From JBGTBQ01 sp041749275 (lineage in GTDB: Bacteria; Acidobacteriota; Blastocatellia; Pyrinomonadales; Pyrinomonadaceae), in the NCBI GenBank assembly GCA_041749275.1, contig JBGTBQ010000257.1, positions 1 to 25,522 on the forward strand: a stretch of 25,522 nucleotides of DNA, in the 5' to 3' direction. The translations under genes and the position numbers were made by a program. Of the stretch, positions 14,989 through 22,110 are shown one piece after another. The first letter of the stretch is position 1, and every line of letters begins with the position of its first letter. Under the pieces are notes generated by a model. That model saw nothing but the letters and a program-made list of their open reading frames with translations. It did no database searches and was not told the DNA's origin.

Positions 14989-15027
14989 AAAATGGGCGCC
15001 TCCTTAAATCGCTCCGCCAAAAACAAG

Positions 15028-15579
15028 CTACCGGGGTTTGGCGATCTTCGTCACCTTCAAATAGTCCGCGTGGATGGTGGACTCGAAGGCGTCGAGCGTG
15101 ACGCTCTTGCCGGAGCCGTTCTCCGTCCATGTCTGTTTGTCCCAGCGGATTCTCAGTATCTGAATCGGCTCGTTCGGATCGGGTTTGAAGTAAGTGGTGG
15201 CCTGTCGCTTCTCGCCGCGGAGGATGGCGCCGGTGCGGCCCGCGTCGGCGTTGAGTTCGGCGGCGTGGCCGGACTCGTCGGGCTTGATCGTGCCGGCCCA
15301 TGAAGTGACGCGGACGCGGTCGCCACGGCGAAACTTCCGGCGCTTCCACACGACCTCGACCCTCCCGATGCCCCCGCCGCTTTTGTCGCCGAAAGAGGCT
15401 CCGGGCATCGGCGCGGCGGACGCGGGGGGAGGCGCCGGGGCGGGCATCTTCCGCGACTTTCGTTGCGCGGACGCATTGAGGAATCGAGTCGCGCGGCCCA
15501 CACGTTTGGCGTGCAGTGTGGTCGGGAAAAGGGCGGGCGCGGCGATGACCGCGATGACGATAAGAGAGAGTCTCTTCAT
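15028..15579 (-). CDS. Secreted hypothetical protein (183 aa)
   Basis: From ATG 15579, chosen because it begins a signal peptide (MKRLSLIVIAVIAAPALFPT, cut near LHAKR); the frame is open to 15624. A Pro/Ala/Gly linker (KMPAPAPPPASAAPMPG) follows, then a compact domain at ~80-183: GRVEVVWKRRKFRRGDRVRVTSWAGTI, ATTYFKPDP, ILRIRWDKQTW, ending ESTIHADYLKVTKIAKPR. The strand-rich pattern suggests a small beta-barrel, but I do not recognise a family. It starts 41 bases after mqnE and so is probably co-transcribed. Its last 19 codons are copied in the hybrid fragment at 14570-14626. Confidence 0.75.
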   Translation of the reverse strand: MKRLSLIVIAVIAAPALFPTTLHAKRVGRATRFLNASAQRKSRKMPAPAPPPASAAPMPGASFGDKSGGGIGRVEVVWKRRKFRRGDRVRVTSWAGTIKPDESGHAAELNADAGRTGAILRGEKRQATTYFKPDPNEPIQILRIRWDKQTWTENGSGKSVTLDAFESTIHADYLKVTKIAKPR

Positions 15580-15620
15580 GTTCGCTCTTGATGCGTGTCG
15601 CTGGAAATCAGTTGACCGGC

Positions 15621-16733
15621 TCAAGCCGTCACGGTCTCGCGCTCGACCGGGTTGTAAAGCGTGTCGCGCTCGACGGCTTCGAATCCGGCATCCTCGATGA
15701 GCGCGGCGATTTCTCGCGTCGTCATTTTCACTTCCTGACCGGCTTCGACCGAGTAGCTTTCGGACAACTCGCCGCCCTCCGTGATCGTGCCGTCGAGGTC
15801 GTTCGCGCCGTAGTGCAGAGCGACCTGCGCGAGCCGCTTGCCGAGCATGACCCAGTAGGCTTTGACGTGCGGGAAGTTGTCGAGCATGAGGCGCGAGACG
15901 GCCATCGTCTTCAAGCTATCCACGCCGGAAGGGCCGGGGAGGTGCGAGAGCTGCGTGCCCGGCGGGTAGAAGGCGAGCGGGATAAAGCACTGAAAGCCGC
16001 CCGACCTGTCCTGCTGCTCGCGCAGGCGAATGAGATGGTCTACGCGGTCGGCGATTGATTCGATGTGGCCGTAGAGCATCGTCGCGTTGGTCTTCAGTCC
16101 GGCGGCGTGAACCTTTTCGGCCAGCTCCAGCCAGCGTTCGCCGTTCGTCTTGTGCGCGCAGATGCGCGAGCGCGTCGGCTCGGCGAATATCTCCGCGCCG
16201 CCGCCGGGGCACGAGTCCATCCCGGCCTCTTTCAACTGTTCGATCACGTCCTCGTCCGTCATCTTGTAGAAGTGGGCGAAGTGGTCAAGCTCGACCATCG
16301 TCCACGCCTTCAGGTGGAGCCGTGGGTACTGTTTTTTGAGCGACGAGAGGAGATCGGTGAAATAGCTGAACGGCAGTTTCGTGTTGAGGCCGCCGACGAT
16401 GTGCAACTCGGTCGCGCCCTCGGCGACGGCCTCGCCCGCGATGCGTAGAGAGTCTTCGATGTTGTGCGTGTAGGCGTCCGCCGCGCGCGGCGTGCGGAAG
16501 AAGCCGCAGAACTTGCAGTCGGCGTAGCAGACATTCGTCGGGTTGAAGTGGCGGTTGACGTTGTAGTAAGTCGTCCGCCCGTGCCGCCCGCGCCTCACGA
16601 AGTCGGCCAGCCGACCGAGGGCCGGAAGGTCGTCCATCGCGTACAGAGCGAGACCGTCATCGAAAGAGAGGCGCTCGCCCGCTTCAACTTTGGCGGCGAG
16701 TTCGTCGAGCTTGGGGTCGTGTGAAAATCTCAT
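15621..16733 (-). CDS. mqnE: Aminodeoxyfutalosine synthase (radical SAM)
   Basis: Radical SAM enzyme that joins SAM's adenosyl group to the chorismate-derived enolpyruvyl benzoate, an early step of the futalosine menaquinone route. 370 residues from ATG 16733. The iron-sulfur motif is CYADCKFC (Cx3Cx2C) after RHFNPTNV. MqnE is favoured over MqnC by ELHIVGGLNTKLPFSYF, HLKAWTMVELDHFA, GGGAEIFAEPTRSRI, NATMLYGHIES and GGFQCFIPLAF. The ribosome site is weak. It stands upstream of mqnD on the same strand and downstream of mqnP and ubiX, with an unrelated Uma2 gene in between. Confidence 0.93.
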   Translation of the reverse strand: MRFSHDPKLDELAAKVEAGERLSFDDGLALYAMDDLPALGRLADFVRRGRHGRTTYYNVNRHFNPTNVCYADCKFCGFFRTPRAADAYTHNIEDSLRIAGEAVAEGATELHIVGGLNTKLPFSYFTDLLSSLKKQYPRLHLKAWTMVELDHFAHFYKMTDEDVIEQLKEAGMDSCPGGGAEIFAEPTRSRICAHKTNGERWLELAEKVHAAGLKTNATMLYGHIESIADRVDHLIRLREQQDRSGGFQCFIPLAFYPPGTQLSHLPGPSGVDSLKTMAVSRLMLDNFPHVKAYWVMLGKRLAQVALHYGANDLDGTITEGGELSESYSVEAGQEVKMTTREIAALIEDAGFEAVERDTLYNPVERETVTA

Positions 16734-16749
16734 ATATTCAAGGCGCAAG

Positions 16750-16771
16750 GTTCAAGGCTAAGACCTTGAAC
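16750..16771. terminator. Small hairpin between Uma2 and mqnE
   Basis: GTTCAAGG (16750-16757) and CCTTGAAC (16764-16771) pair perfectly around a six-base loop in the 43-base gap. There is no T-run, so it may be an attenuator, an RNA processing site or the remains of a repeat rather than a full terminator. Confidence 0.4.
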
Positions 16772-16776
16772 GCAAA

Positions 16777-17391
16777 TCATTCCCAGATCGTCTGCACGTC
16801 GAGCGTGAAGCCCGGCAGCAACGGCTCGCCGGAAACGGATCGCGGGTCGGTCAGGACTTCGACCGTCGAGTCGGGGCGGTAGACGTAAACTTTCTTCTCG
16901 AACGGGTCAAGGAGCCAGCCGAGTTGCGCGCCGTTGGCGATGTACTCATCCATTTTTCGCTGCAAGGTTTTCAGCGAGTCCGTGCGCGAGCGAAGCTCCA
17001 CCACGAAGTCGGGGCAGATGGGCGAAAATCTCTCCTGCTCTTTTTCCGTCAAAGCTTCCCACCTCTCGTTTCGCACCCACGCAAGGTCGGGCGACCTTTT
17101 TGCGCCGTTCGGCAGCGTGAAAAGAGTCGAAGAGTCGAAACCTTTGCCCGTCCCGTCTTTCTCGGCCCAAACGCCGAAAGCGACGGCCAATTTAAAGTTG
17201 CGATGCCCTGTCTTCATTCCGGTCGGCGGCATGATGATGAGGTCTCCTTCGCTGGTGAGTTCGATGTTGAGGTCTTTGTTAAGCATACAGAACTCGTAGA
17301 ATTCCTCTTCGCTCATTTTATTCAGCACCGGGTTGAAGTGGATGACGACCGCGGCGGTGTCCTGTTCGGTCGGAGTGAGTGTGGCAGCCAT
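16777..17391 (-). CDS. Uma2-family (DUF820) putative restriction endonuclease-fold protein
   Basis: 204 residues. Uma2 proteins have a PD-(D/E)xK nuclease fold and are very numerous in cyanobacteria and Acidobacteria, but their biological role is unclear. Visible features are MSEEEFYEFCMLN, ELTSEGDLIIMPPTGMKTG, the acidic residue in RSPDLAWVRNERW, then CPDFVVELRSRTDSLKTLQRKMDEYI and GAQLGWLLDP, the characteristic order. The catalytic Asp, Glu and Lys positions all appear occupied. It lies between mqnP (42 bases upstream) and mqnE, where it has no obvious pathway link, so it is probably acquired cargo in the menaquinone run. Confidence 0.88.
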   Translation of the reverse strand: MAATLTPTEQDTAAVVIHFNPVLNKMSEEEFYEFCMLNKDLNIELTSEGDLIIMPPTGMKTGHRNFKLAVAFGVWAEKDGTGKGFDSSTLFTLPNGAKRSPDLAWVRNERWEALTEKEQERFSPICPDFVVELRSRTDSLKTLQRKMDEYIANGAQLGWLLDPFEKKVYVYRPDSTVEVLTDPRSVSGEPLLPGFTLDVQTIWE

Positions 17392-17433
17392 AAAGCTTTG
17401 AGCCTTTCATGCGGAGGAGCGACCCTCTCAAAT

Positions 17434-18303
17434 TCAAAACTTGAAGAACACCGCCCCGCCGAACGTCGCCAAGAGGATGACGCTGACGAAGGCGTTCGTC
17501 GTGAAGAACGCCGCGTTCAATCTCGACAGGTCGTCGGCGCGCACGAGCGAGTGCTGATACACAAGCAGCACGCCCGTCACAACCACGCCGGCGAGCGCGA
17601 GCGCGCCGAGTGATGTCAGAAAGTATAACCCAACGAGCGCGGCGAACGCCCCCGCGTGCAGGAGGCGCGAAACCCACATGGCGCGCGCGACGCCGACCCG
17701 CGCCGGAATCGAGCGCAGGCCCCGTTGCCGGTCGAAGTCGTAATCCTGACAGGCATAGAGTACGTCGAACCCGGCTGTCCACAACAGCACGAGGAGCGAA
17801 AGCACGAGCGGCGCCGAACTGTCGAGCGCGCCGCGCACCGCGATCCACGCGCCCGTCGGCGCGATGGCGAGGCACCAGCCGAGGACGATGTGCGAGAGCG
17901 AAGTGAAACGCTTCGTGTACGAGTAGGCGAGGACGCTTGCGAGCGCGACGGGCGCGAGCAGGAGCGTCAGGCGGTTGAGCATCGCCGCCGCAAGGAAAAA
18001 GAGGGCCGCCGAAACAATCGTGAACGCCCAGACGAACGACACTGAAAGCGCGCCGGCGGGGATGGCGCGCGTTGCCGTGCGCGGGTTCTCCGCGTCGTAC
18101 ACTCGGTCGGCGATGCGGTTGAACGCCATCGCACACGAGCGCGCCCCGACCATCGCCAAAGTGATCCACAGCGCCTGTCGCGCGGTCGGCAAACCCTGCG
18201 CCGCCAGCACCGCCCCCAGAAAGGCGAACGGGAGCGCGAACAGAGTATGCTCGATCTTAATCATTTCGAGCGTCGTGCGAATGTTCCGGACGGTGGTTGC
18301 CAT
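17434..18303 (-). CDS. mqnP: UbiA-family prenyltransferase of menaquinone synthesis (MqnP-like)
   Basis: Integral membrane enzyme that attaches the polyprenyl tail to the quinone ring precursor. 289 residues with about eight to nine hydrophobic segments. The first Asp-rich prenyl-diphosphate motif is NRIADRVYDAENPRTATRAIP (N-x3-D-x3-D) at ~61-80. The second is DYDFDRQRGLRSIP at ~186-199. These are the two Mg2+/diphosphate sites of the UbiA superfamily. Context with mqnE, mqnD and ubiX points to the futalosine route (1,4-dihydroxy-6-naphthoate prenylation) rather than ubiquinone. ATG 18303 gives the normal N-terminus. No clear ribosome site is visible. Confidence 0.88.
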   Translation of the reverse strand: MATTVRNIRTTLEMIKIEHTLFALPFAFLGAVLAAQGLPTARQALWITLAMVGARSCAMAFNRIADRVYDAENPRTATRAIPAGALSVSFVWAFTIVSAALFFLAAAMLNRLTLLLAPVALASVLAYSYTKRFTSLSHIVLGWCLAIAPTGAWIAVRGALDSSAPLVLSLLVLLWTAGFDVLYACQDYDFDRQRGLRSIPARVGVARAMWVSRLLHAGAFAALVGLYFLTSLGALALAGVVVTGVLLVYQHSLVRADDLSRLNAAFFTTNAFVSVILLATFGGAVFFKF

Positions 18304-18320
18304 GATGTTGAGAAGTTGTC

Positions 18321-18388
18321 AGAACCGCCTGCGGTAGCGGGCGGTCTCAAGCACTCAGGAGCGACCGCCCGCTACCGCAGGCGGTTCT
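18321..18388. repeat. Perfect 26-bp inverted repeat (palindromic intergenic element)
   Basis: The arms at 18321-18346 and 18363-18388 are perfect reverse complements (outer end AGAACCGCCTGCGGTAGCGG) around a 16-base loop. There is no poly-T tail, so it looks more like a dispersed palindromic unit than a standard terminator, although it would block or process the transcript between the GNAT gene and mqnP. The rest of the gap (18389-18526) shows nothing recognisable. Confidence 0.8.
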
Positions 18389-18526
18389 CTCTGTCTCCAT
18401 TCACTGCTTTTGAGAAAGCAAAGCACGCGCCAGTAAAAATGTCGCGGAAAATCATCCGTCTCCTCGGCCCGCGCTTTGCAAATCGCCACCGTGCGCGGCC
18501 CGCGCGTGGCACACTGCCAAACGCTC

Positions 18527-19015
18527 CTACACGGTCCCTTCATCATCTGCCGGCGCGGCGGCTTGGCCCTGTGGGTCTTCGCTCAACTTGTGCATGTAGA
18601 ACCGCGGCGGCGGCTCGATGTCCATAAAGCCGTACTGCCGGTAGAGGCCGTGCGCGTCGCGCGTGGCGAGAATCCAGCGGCGCAAGGCTTGTAAATCGGG
18701 GTGCGATATCACGGTCTCAACGAGCCACTTGCCCAAGCCTTCGCCGCGAAATTCGTCGAGCACATACACGTCGGCTAACCACGCGAAGGTCGCATAGTCC
18801 GTCACCACGCGCGCGAACCCGATCAAACGGTCGTCAAGGTAGAGTCCGAAGGGGAGCGAGTTCTCGACCGCGCGGCTGACGGTCTCGAACGCGCGCCCTT
18901 GCGCCCAGTAACTCGCCGTGCTCAGGAAATCATGGATGGCCGCTAGGTCGAGACGCGCGTGGTCGGTGCTGATCGTGTATGGCCCACGACGCCATTCATT
19001 CCGCGACGTGTTCAT
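18527..19015 (-). CDS. GNAT-family N-acetyltransferase
   Basis: 162 residues from ATG 19015; a GTG start at 19054 would add 13. Predicted to move an acetyl group from acetyl-CoA to an amine of an unknown substrate. GNAT features are LIGFARVVTDYATFAWLADVYV (beta-4), the pyrophosphate-binding loop EFRGEGLGKWLVETVI (R/Q-x-x-G-x-G/A) and ILATRDAHGLYRQYGF. The aromatic PPPRFYMHKL end is common in the small GNATs annotated from Acidobacteria. The C-terminal tail is acidic. It lies between ubiX (48 bases from the ATG) and mqnP, but a role in quinone synthesis is not indicated. Confidence 0.85.
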   Translation of the reverse strand: MNTSRNEWRRGPYTISTDHARLDLAAIHDFLSTASYWAQGRAFETVSRAVENSLPFGLYLDDRLIGFARVVTDYATFAWLADVYVLDEFRGEGLGKWLVETVISHPDLQALRRWILATRDAHGLYRQYGFMDIEPPPRFYMHKLSEDPQGQAAAPADDEGTV

Positions 19016-19063
19016 TGCTGCAAAGTGCTCTTTATTGCTTTGCTGTTCTACCACCGGCTGCCT

Positions 19064-19702
19064 TCAAGCGCCTTCGACGGTCGCCGGTTCCGGGGCGTCT
19101 GGCAGCCCGCGCCAGCGCGTCCCCTGCGCGTGCGGGATGCCGAACTGGTCGAGGATGCGGAAGACGAGGTGATCCACCAACTCTTCAATCGTCCGCGGGC
19201 GATGGTAGAAGCCGGGACTGGCGGGCAGGATGCGCGCGCCCGCGTGCGCGAGGCGGAGCATGTTCTCAAGGTGAATCGCGTTGTACGGCGACTCGCGCAC
19301 GACGAGGACGAGCTTGCGTCCTTCCTTCAGCGTCACGTCCGCCGCGCGGTGGACGAGGTTTGTTCCCGCGCCCGTGGCGATAGCTCCGAGCGTGCCCATC
19401 GAGCACGGCACGACGACCATCCCCGCCTGCGCGTGTGACCCTGAAGCGGGCGTCGCCGCCAGATTGTCCAGACGATGCACGCGCACCAGCTTCGACTCCG
19501 CCGGCAGACCCAGCCACTCGTTGACCGCCTTCGCATCTCCATCGCGCAAATTCGCGCCCATCTCGACGCGCGCGACGACGGGCGCCGTGCCCGACATGAT
19601 GAGGTTGATGCGCTCCACGACCCCGCTCGCGGCCATGTGCAGCAGCGTGCGATGCGCGTAGATCGTGCCGGAGGCCCCGGTGATGGCGACGGTCAATTCC
19701 AT
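19064..19702 (-). CDS. ubiX: Flavin prenyltransferase
   Basis: Makes prenylated FMN, the cofactor of UbiD-type decarboxylases. 212 residues. FMN-binding and catalytic features are VAITGASGTIYAHRTL, VVVPCSMGTLGAIATGAGTNLVHRAADVTLKEGRKLVLVVRESP and MLRLAHAGARILPASPGFYHRP, all in family order. Within a futalosine cluster it would supply the cofactor for a UbiD-like decarboxylase that removes the naphthoate carboxyl after prenylation; that partner is not in this window. It heads the minus-strand run and is divergent from larB across 123 bases. No strong ribosome site is visible before ATG 19702. Confidence 0.92.
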   Translation of the reverse strand: MELTVAITGASGTIYAHRTLLHMAASGVVERINLIMSGTAPVVARVEMGANLRDGDAKAVNEWLGLPAESKLVRVHRLDNLAATPASGSHAQAGMVVVPCSMGTLGAIATGAGTNLVHRAADVTLKEGRKLVLVVRESPYNAIHLENMLRLAHAGARILPASPGFYHRPRTIEELVDHLVFRILDQFGIPHAQGTRWRGLPDAPEPATVEGA

Positions 19703-19754
19703 CTCAGAAGTCTGAATCTTACGAGGCGGAAGGCGCGGAGGGCAAGTGAGGGCG

Positions 19755-19785
19755 TTGCGGTCGCGCGCCGGTTGGATGCTAGAAT
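19755..19785 (+). promoter_or_regulatory. Candidate promoter for larB
   Basis: TTGCGG (19755-19760) and TAGAAT (19780-19785) are separated by 19 bases, with the larB ATG about 40 bases downstream. The spacing is long, so this is only the best match in the divergent ubiX/larB gap. Confidence 0.3.
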
Positions 19786-19825
19786 GCCCGCTCGATTCTT
19801 TGCGACGTGTACGGATGAATTAAAG

Positions 19826-20572
19826 ATGGATTTACGAGAACTAGAGCGTCTGCTGCGTGCCTTCAAGAGCGGCGAACTGGCCGAGGCGGAAGCCACCCGC
19901 GCCATCGGCAATCTGCATTTTGAGGACATCGGCCACACGCGCATTGACCACGCGCGGGCGGCGCGGCAGGGTTTCCCGGAGGTTGTCTTCGGCGCGGGCA
20001 AGACGCGCGCGCAGGTGGTCGAGATCGTCGAGCGTTTAATCAGCCGCGCGCCCAACGTGCTCGTCACGCGCACGGACGAGGGAACCTACGGCGAGGTGCG
20101 GAACGTCTGCACCGAGGCCGAGTGGCACCCGTCGGCGCGCATGATTCGCATCCTGCGCGACCGCGAGGAGCGCGGCGCGGGCGCCATCATGGTCGTCACC
20201 GCCGGCACGAGCGATATTCCCGTCGCGGAGGAGGCGGCGCTCACCGCCGAGGCGATGGGCAACCGCGTCCAGCGCATCTGGGACGCCGGTGTCGCCGGAA
20301 TTCACAGAATTTTGTCTGAACGGGAAATGCTCCAAGGTTCGAGAGTCGTCATTGTCGTTGCCGGCATGGAGGGCGCGCTTCCATCGGTTGTTGGTGGGCT
20401 TGTTAGCGTTCCGGTAATTGCCGTGCCCACGAGCATAGGTTATGGTGCGTCATTTGGCGGAATTGCGGCTTTACTTGGAATGTTAAATTCCTGCGCTTCA
20501 AATGTAACTGTTGTTAATATAGATAACGGTTTCGGTGCAGGTTTTGTCGCCAGTTTAATTAATCGACTATGA
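19826..20572 (+). CDS. larB: LarB, pyridinium-3,5-bisthiocarboxylate mononucleotide pathway carboxylase
   Basis: LarB carboxylates and hydrolyses nicotinic acid adenine dinucleotide, the first step of nickel-pincer cofactor synthesis. 248 residues from ATG 19826, the normal length. The C-terminal half is the PurE-like domain: VVTAGTSDIPVAEEAALTAE, VAGMEGALPSVVGGL, PTSIGYGASFGGIAALLGML and VVNIDNGFGAGF. No larC or larE lies nearby. The sequence changes composition in mid-gene: very GC-rich with G/C third positions to about 20290, then AT-rich third positions, without a frame break. The upstream in-frame extension to 19475 is antisense to ubiX and rejected. Confidence 0.93.
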   Translation: MDLRELERLLRAFKSGELAEAEATRAIGNLHFEDIGHTRIDHARAARQGFPEVVFGAGKTRAQVVEIVERLISRAPNVLVTRTDEGTYGEVRNVCTEAEWHPSARMIRILRDREERGAGAIMVVTAGTSDIPVAEEAALTAEAMGNRVQRIWDAGVAGIHRILSEREMLQGSRVVIVVAGMEGALPSVVGGLVSVPVIAVPTSIGYGASFGGIAALLGMLNSCASNVTVVNIDNGFGAGFVASLINRL

Positions 20573-22035
20573 AAAACAACTTTACACCCAGTTTGAAGCT
20601 TGTTCTTACTGTTATTTTCACTATTTCAATTATTTCGACCGGTTGTCTTTCAGGCAAAAAGCTTCCTGACCTCGAGAGAATTTTTGCGAAAGCTAAATCG
20701 CAAAAAGGAAAACGCCCTGTGATTATTATTCCAGGAATTCTGGGAAGCGAACTGGTTAATCCGAAAACCGGTCAGACGGTGTGGCTCGATATTTCGACCG
20801 TCGTGCCCGACGGTTTAAGCCTTCCGATCTCGCCAAATCTTGAGCAAAACAGGGATTCTCTCGAAGCCAGGAAAATAATCCAAACCGCAAAGTTGTTCAG
20901 GTTTTTGCCCGAAGTCTCGGTGTATCAAGCGCTTATTCAGGCGATGGAAAATTATGGAGGTTATAAACCTGGAGATTGGGAAGCGCCGGGAATTGATGGA
21001 GACAAGGATCGATACTATGTATTTGCGTATGATTGGCGCCGCGATAATGTTGAAAACGCACGGCTTCTGACCCGAAAAATTGAGGAATTAAAGCAGAAAT
21101 TGAGTGCGCCGGATTTGCGTTTTAATGTAATTGCCCATTCGATGGGCGGACTGATCGCTCGCTACGCTGCGATGTACGGGGCGTCCGATTTACCAAATGA
21201 TGAAACAGACGCGATTCCAAATTGGGAAGGTGCGAAACTTTTTAACAAGATTTTTATGTTCGGAACGCCAAATGAAGGTTCCATGGAAGCGCTAAAGGTC
21301 ATTATTGAAGGTTATTCTGTCGGAAGATTCAGCATTTCAAGTCTCAATCCTGAAGCGATCGTTACTTCTCCGGCGATCTTTCAGTTGCTCCCGCACCATT
21401 CAGCGGCTAATTTTTACGACGAAAATCTAAGACCGATTGCGGTCGATCTTTACGATCCGGAAACATGGAAAAAATACCGGTGGTCGGCATATACAAACCC
21501 ATCGTTTTTGAACAAATTCAAAGATCAGCCAAACGCAACAGACAAAAATGGAAACCCTTCTGAATTTGCTGATGTAACTTTAGAAGAGTTAGACGCGTAT
21601 TTTGAAAATGTCTTAAAACGAACAAAATCGTTTCATAAAGCTCTTAGCGCTCCGACGAGCGTTCCTCCGTCACTCGCGTTTTTTGCGTTCGGCGGAGATT
21701 GTGATGAAACGCTCGACGGTGCCTTGATCGTTAACAACCAAAAACTTAACAGACGTGACACCTGGTTTAGTTCGCGGAATTTTAAGAATTCTGAAGGCAG
21801 GAAAATTTCAAAACAAGAATTGAAAAAGCTACTTTTTGCGCCGGGCGACGGTCGCGTTACCCGAATATCGTTGCTCGCCTCGAATATCACGCAGATTAAT
21901 GAAAGCAGTCCGATATTTAGAAAATCATTGCCGGTCAGCGCGACATTTTTCTGCGAAGCGCATGATGAACTGCCAAATAATAAAATAATGCAGGACAATT
22001 TTTTGGCAGCGCTGATCTCTGAGATTTCTCAATAG
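20569..22035 (+). CDS. Lipoprotein alpha/beta-hydrolase, LCAT/phospholipase-like
   Basis: 488 residues. Residues 1-25 are a lipoprotein signal (KLVLTVIFTISIISTGC, lipidated Cys25). The alpha/beta-hydrolase domain follows: PVIIIPGILGSELVNPKTGQTVW, the LCAT oxyanion region, then YVFAYDWRRDN, the nucleophile elbow VIAHSMGGLIARY (Ser in GxSxG form AHSMGG), FMFGTPNEGS, a C-terminal APGDGRVTR that may give the acid, and EAHDELPNN with the likely catalytic His. Predicted to act on acyl lipids at the cell envelope; acyltransferase or lipase activity cannot be separated. The start overlaps the larB stop by four bases (ATGA), so both may be co-transcribed. Low GC, unlike the first 20 kb. Confidence 0.82.
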   Translation: MKNNFTPSLKLVLTVIFTISIISTGCLSGKKLPDLERIFAKAKSQKGKRPVIIIPGILGSELVNPKTGQTVWLDISTVVPDGLSLPISPNLEQNRDSLEARKIIQTAKLFRFLPEVSVYQALIQAMENYGGYKPGDWEAPGIDGDKDRYYVFAYDWRRDNVENARLLTRKIEELKQKLSAPDLRFNVIAHSMGGLIARYAAMYGASDLPNDETDAIPNWEGAKLFNKIFMFGTPNEGSMEALKVIIEGYSVGRFSISSLNPEAIVTSPAIFQLLPHHSAANFYDENLRPIAVDLYDPETWKKYRWSAYTNPSFLNKFKDQPNATDKNGNPSEFADVTLEELDAYFENVLKRTKSFHKALSAPTSVPPSLAFFAFGGDCDETLDGALIVNNQKLNRRDTWFSSRNFKNSEGRKISKQELKKLLFAPGDGRVTRISLLASNITQINESSPIFRKSLPVSATFFCEAHDELPNNKIMQDNFLAALISEISQ

Positions 22036-22101
22036 CGTTCTGAGTCCCGCCTTTAGGCGGGGTTTGCTTTTTTGCCGCCTAAAGGCGGGACTCAGAACGC
22101 T
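22034..22101. terminator. Perfect 27-bp hairpin between convergent genes
   Basis: The arms at 22034-22060 and 22075-22101 are exact reverse complements (outer end AGCGTTCTGAGTCCCGCC) around a 14-base loop containing TTTGCTTTTTTG. Nested within each arm is a shorter palindrome, CCGCCTTTAGGCGG. It lies between the hydrolase and the protease and can stop both; the design also suggests a dispersed palindromic element. Confidence 0.8.
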
Positions 22102-22110
22102 TGATCGAAT

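Noticed and set aside
16734..16776. Duplicated gene edges around Uma2
   Set aside because: I looked for copies of mqnE or mqnP ends beside Uma2, as in the two slots, and found none.
19475..19825. N-terminal extension of larB
   Set aside because: It runs antisense through ubiX, and normal LarB length starts at ATG 19826.
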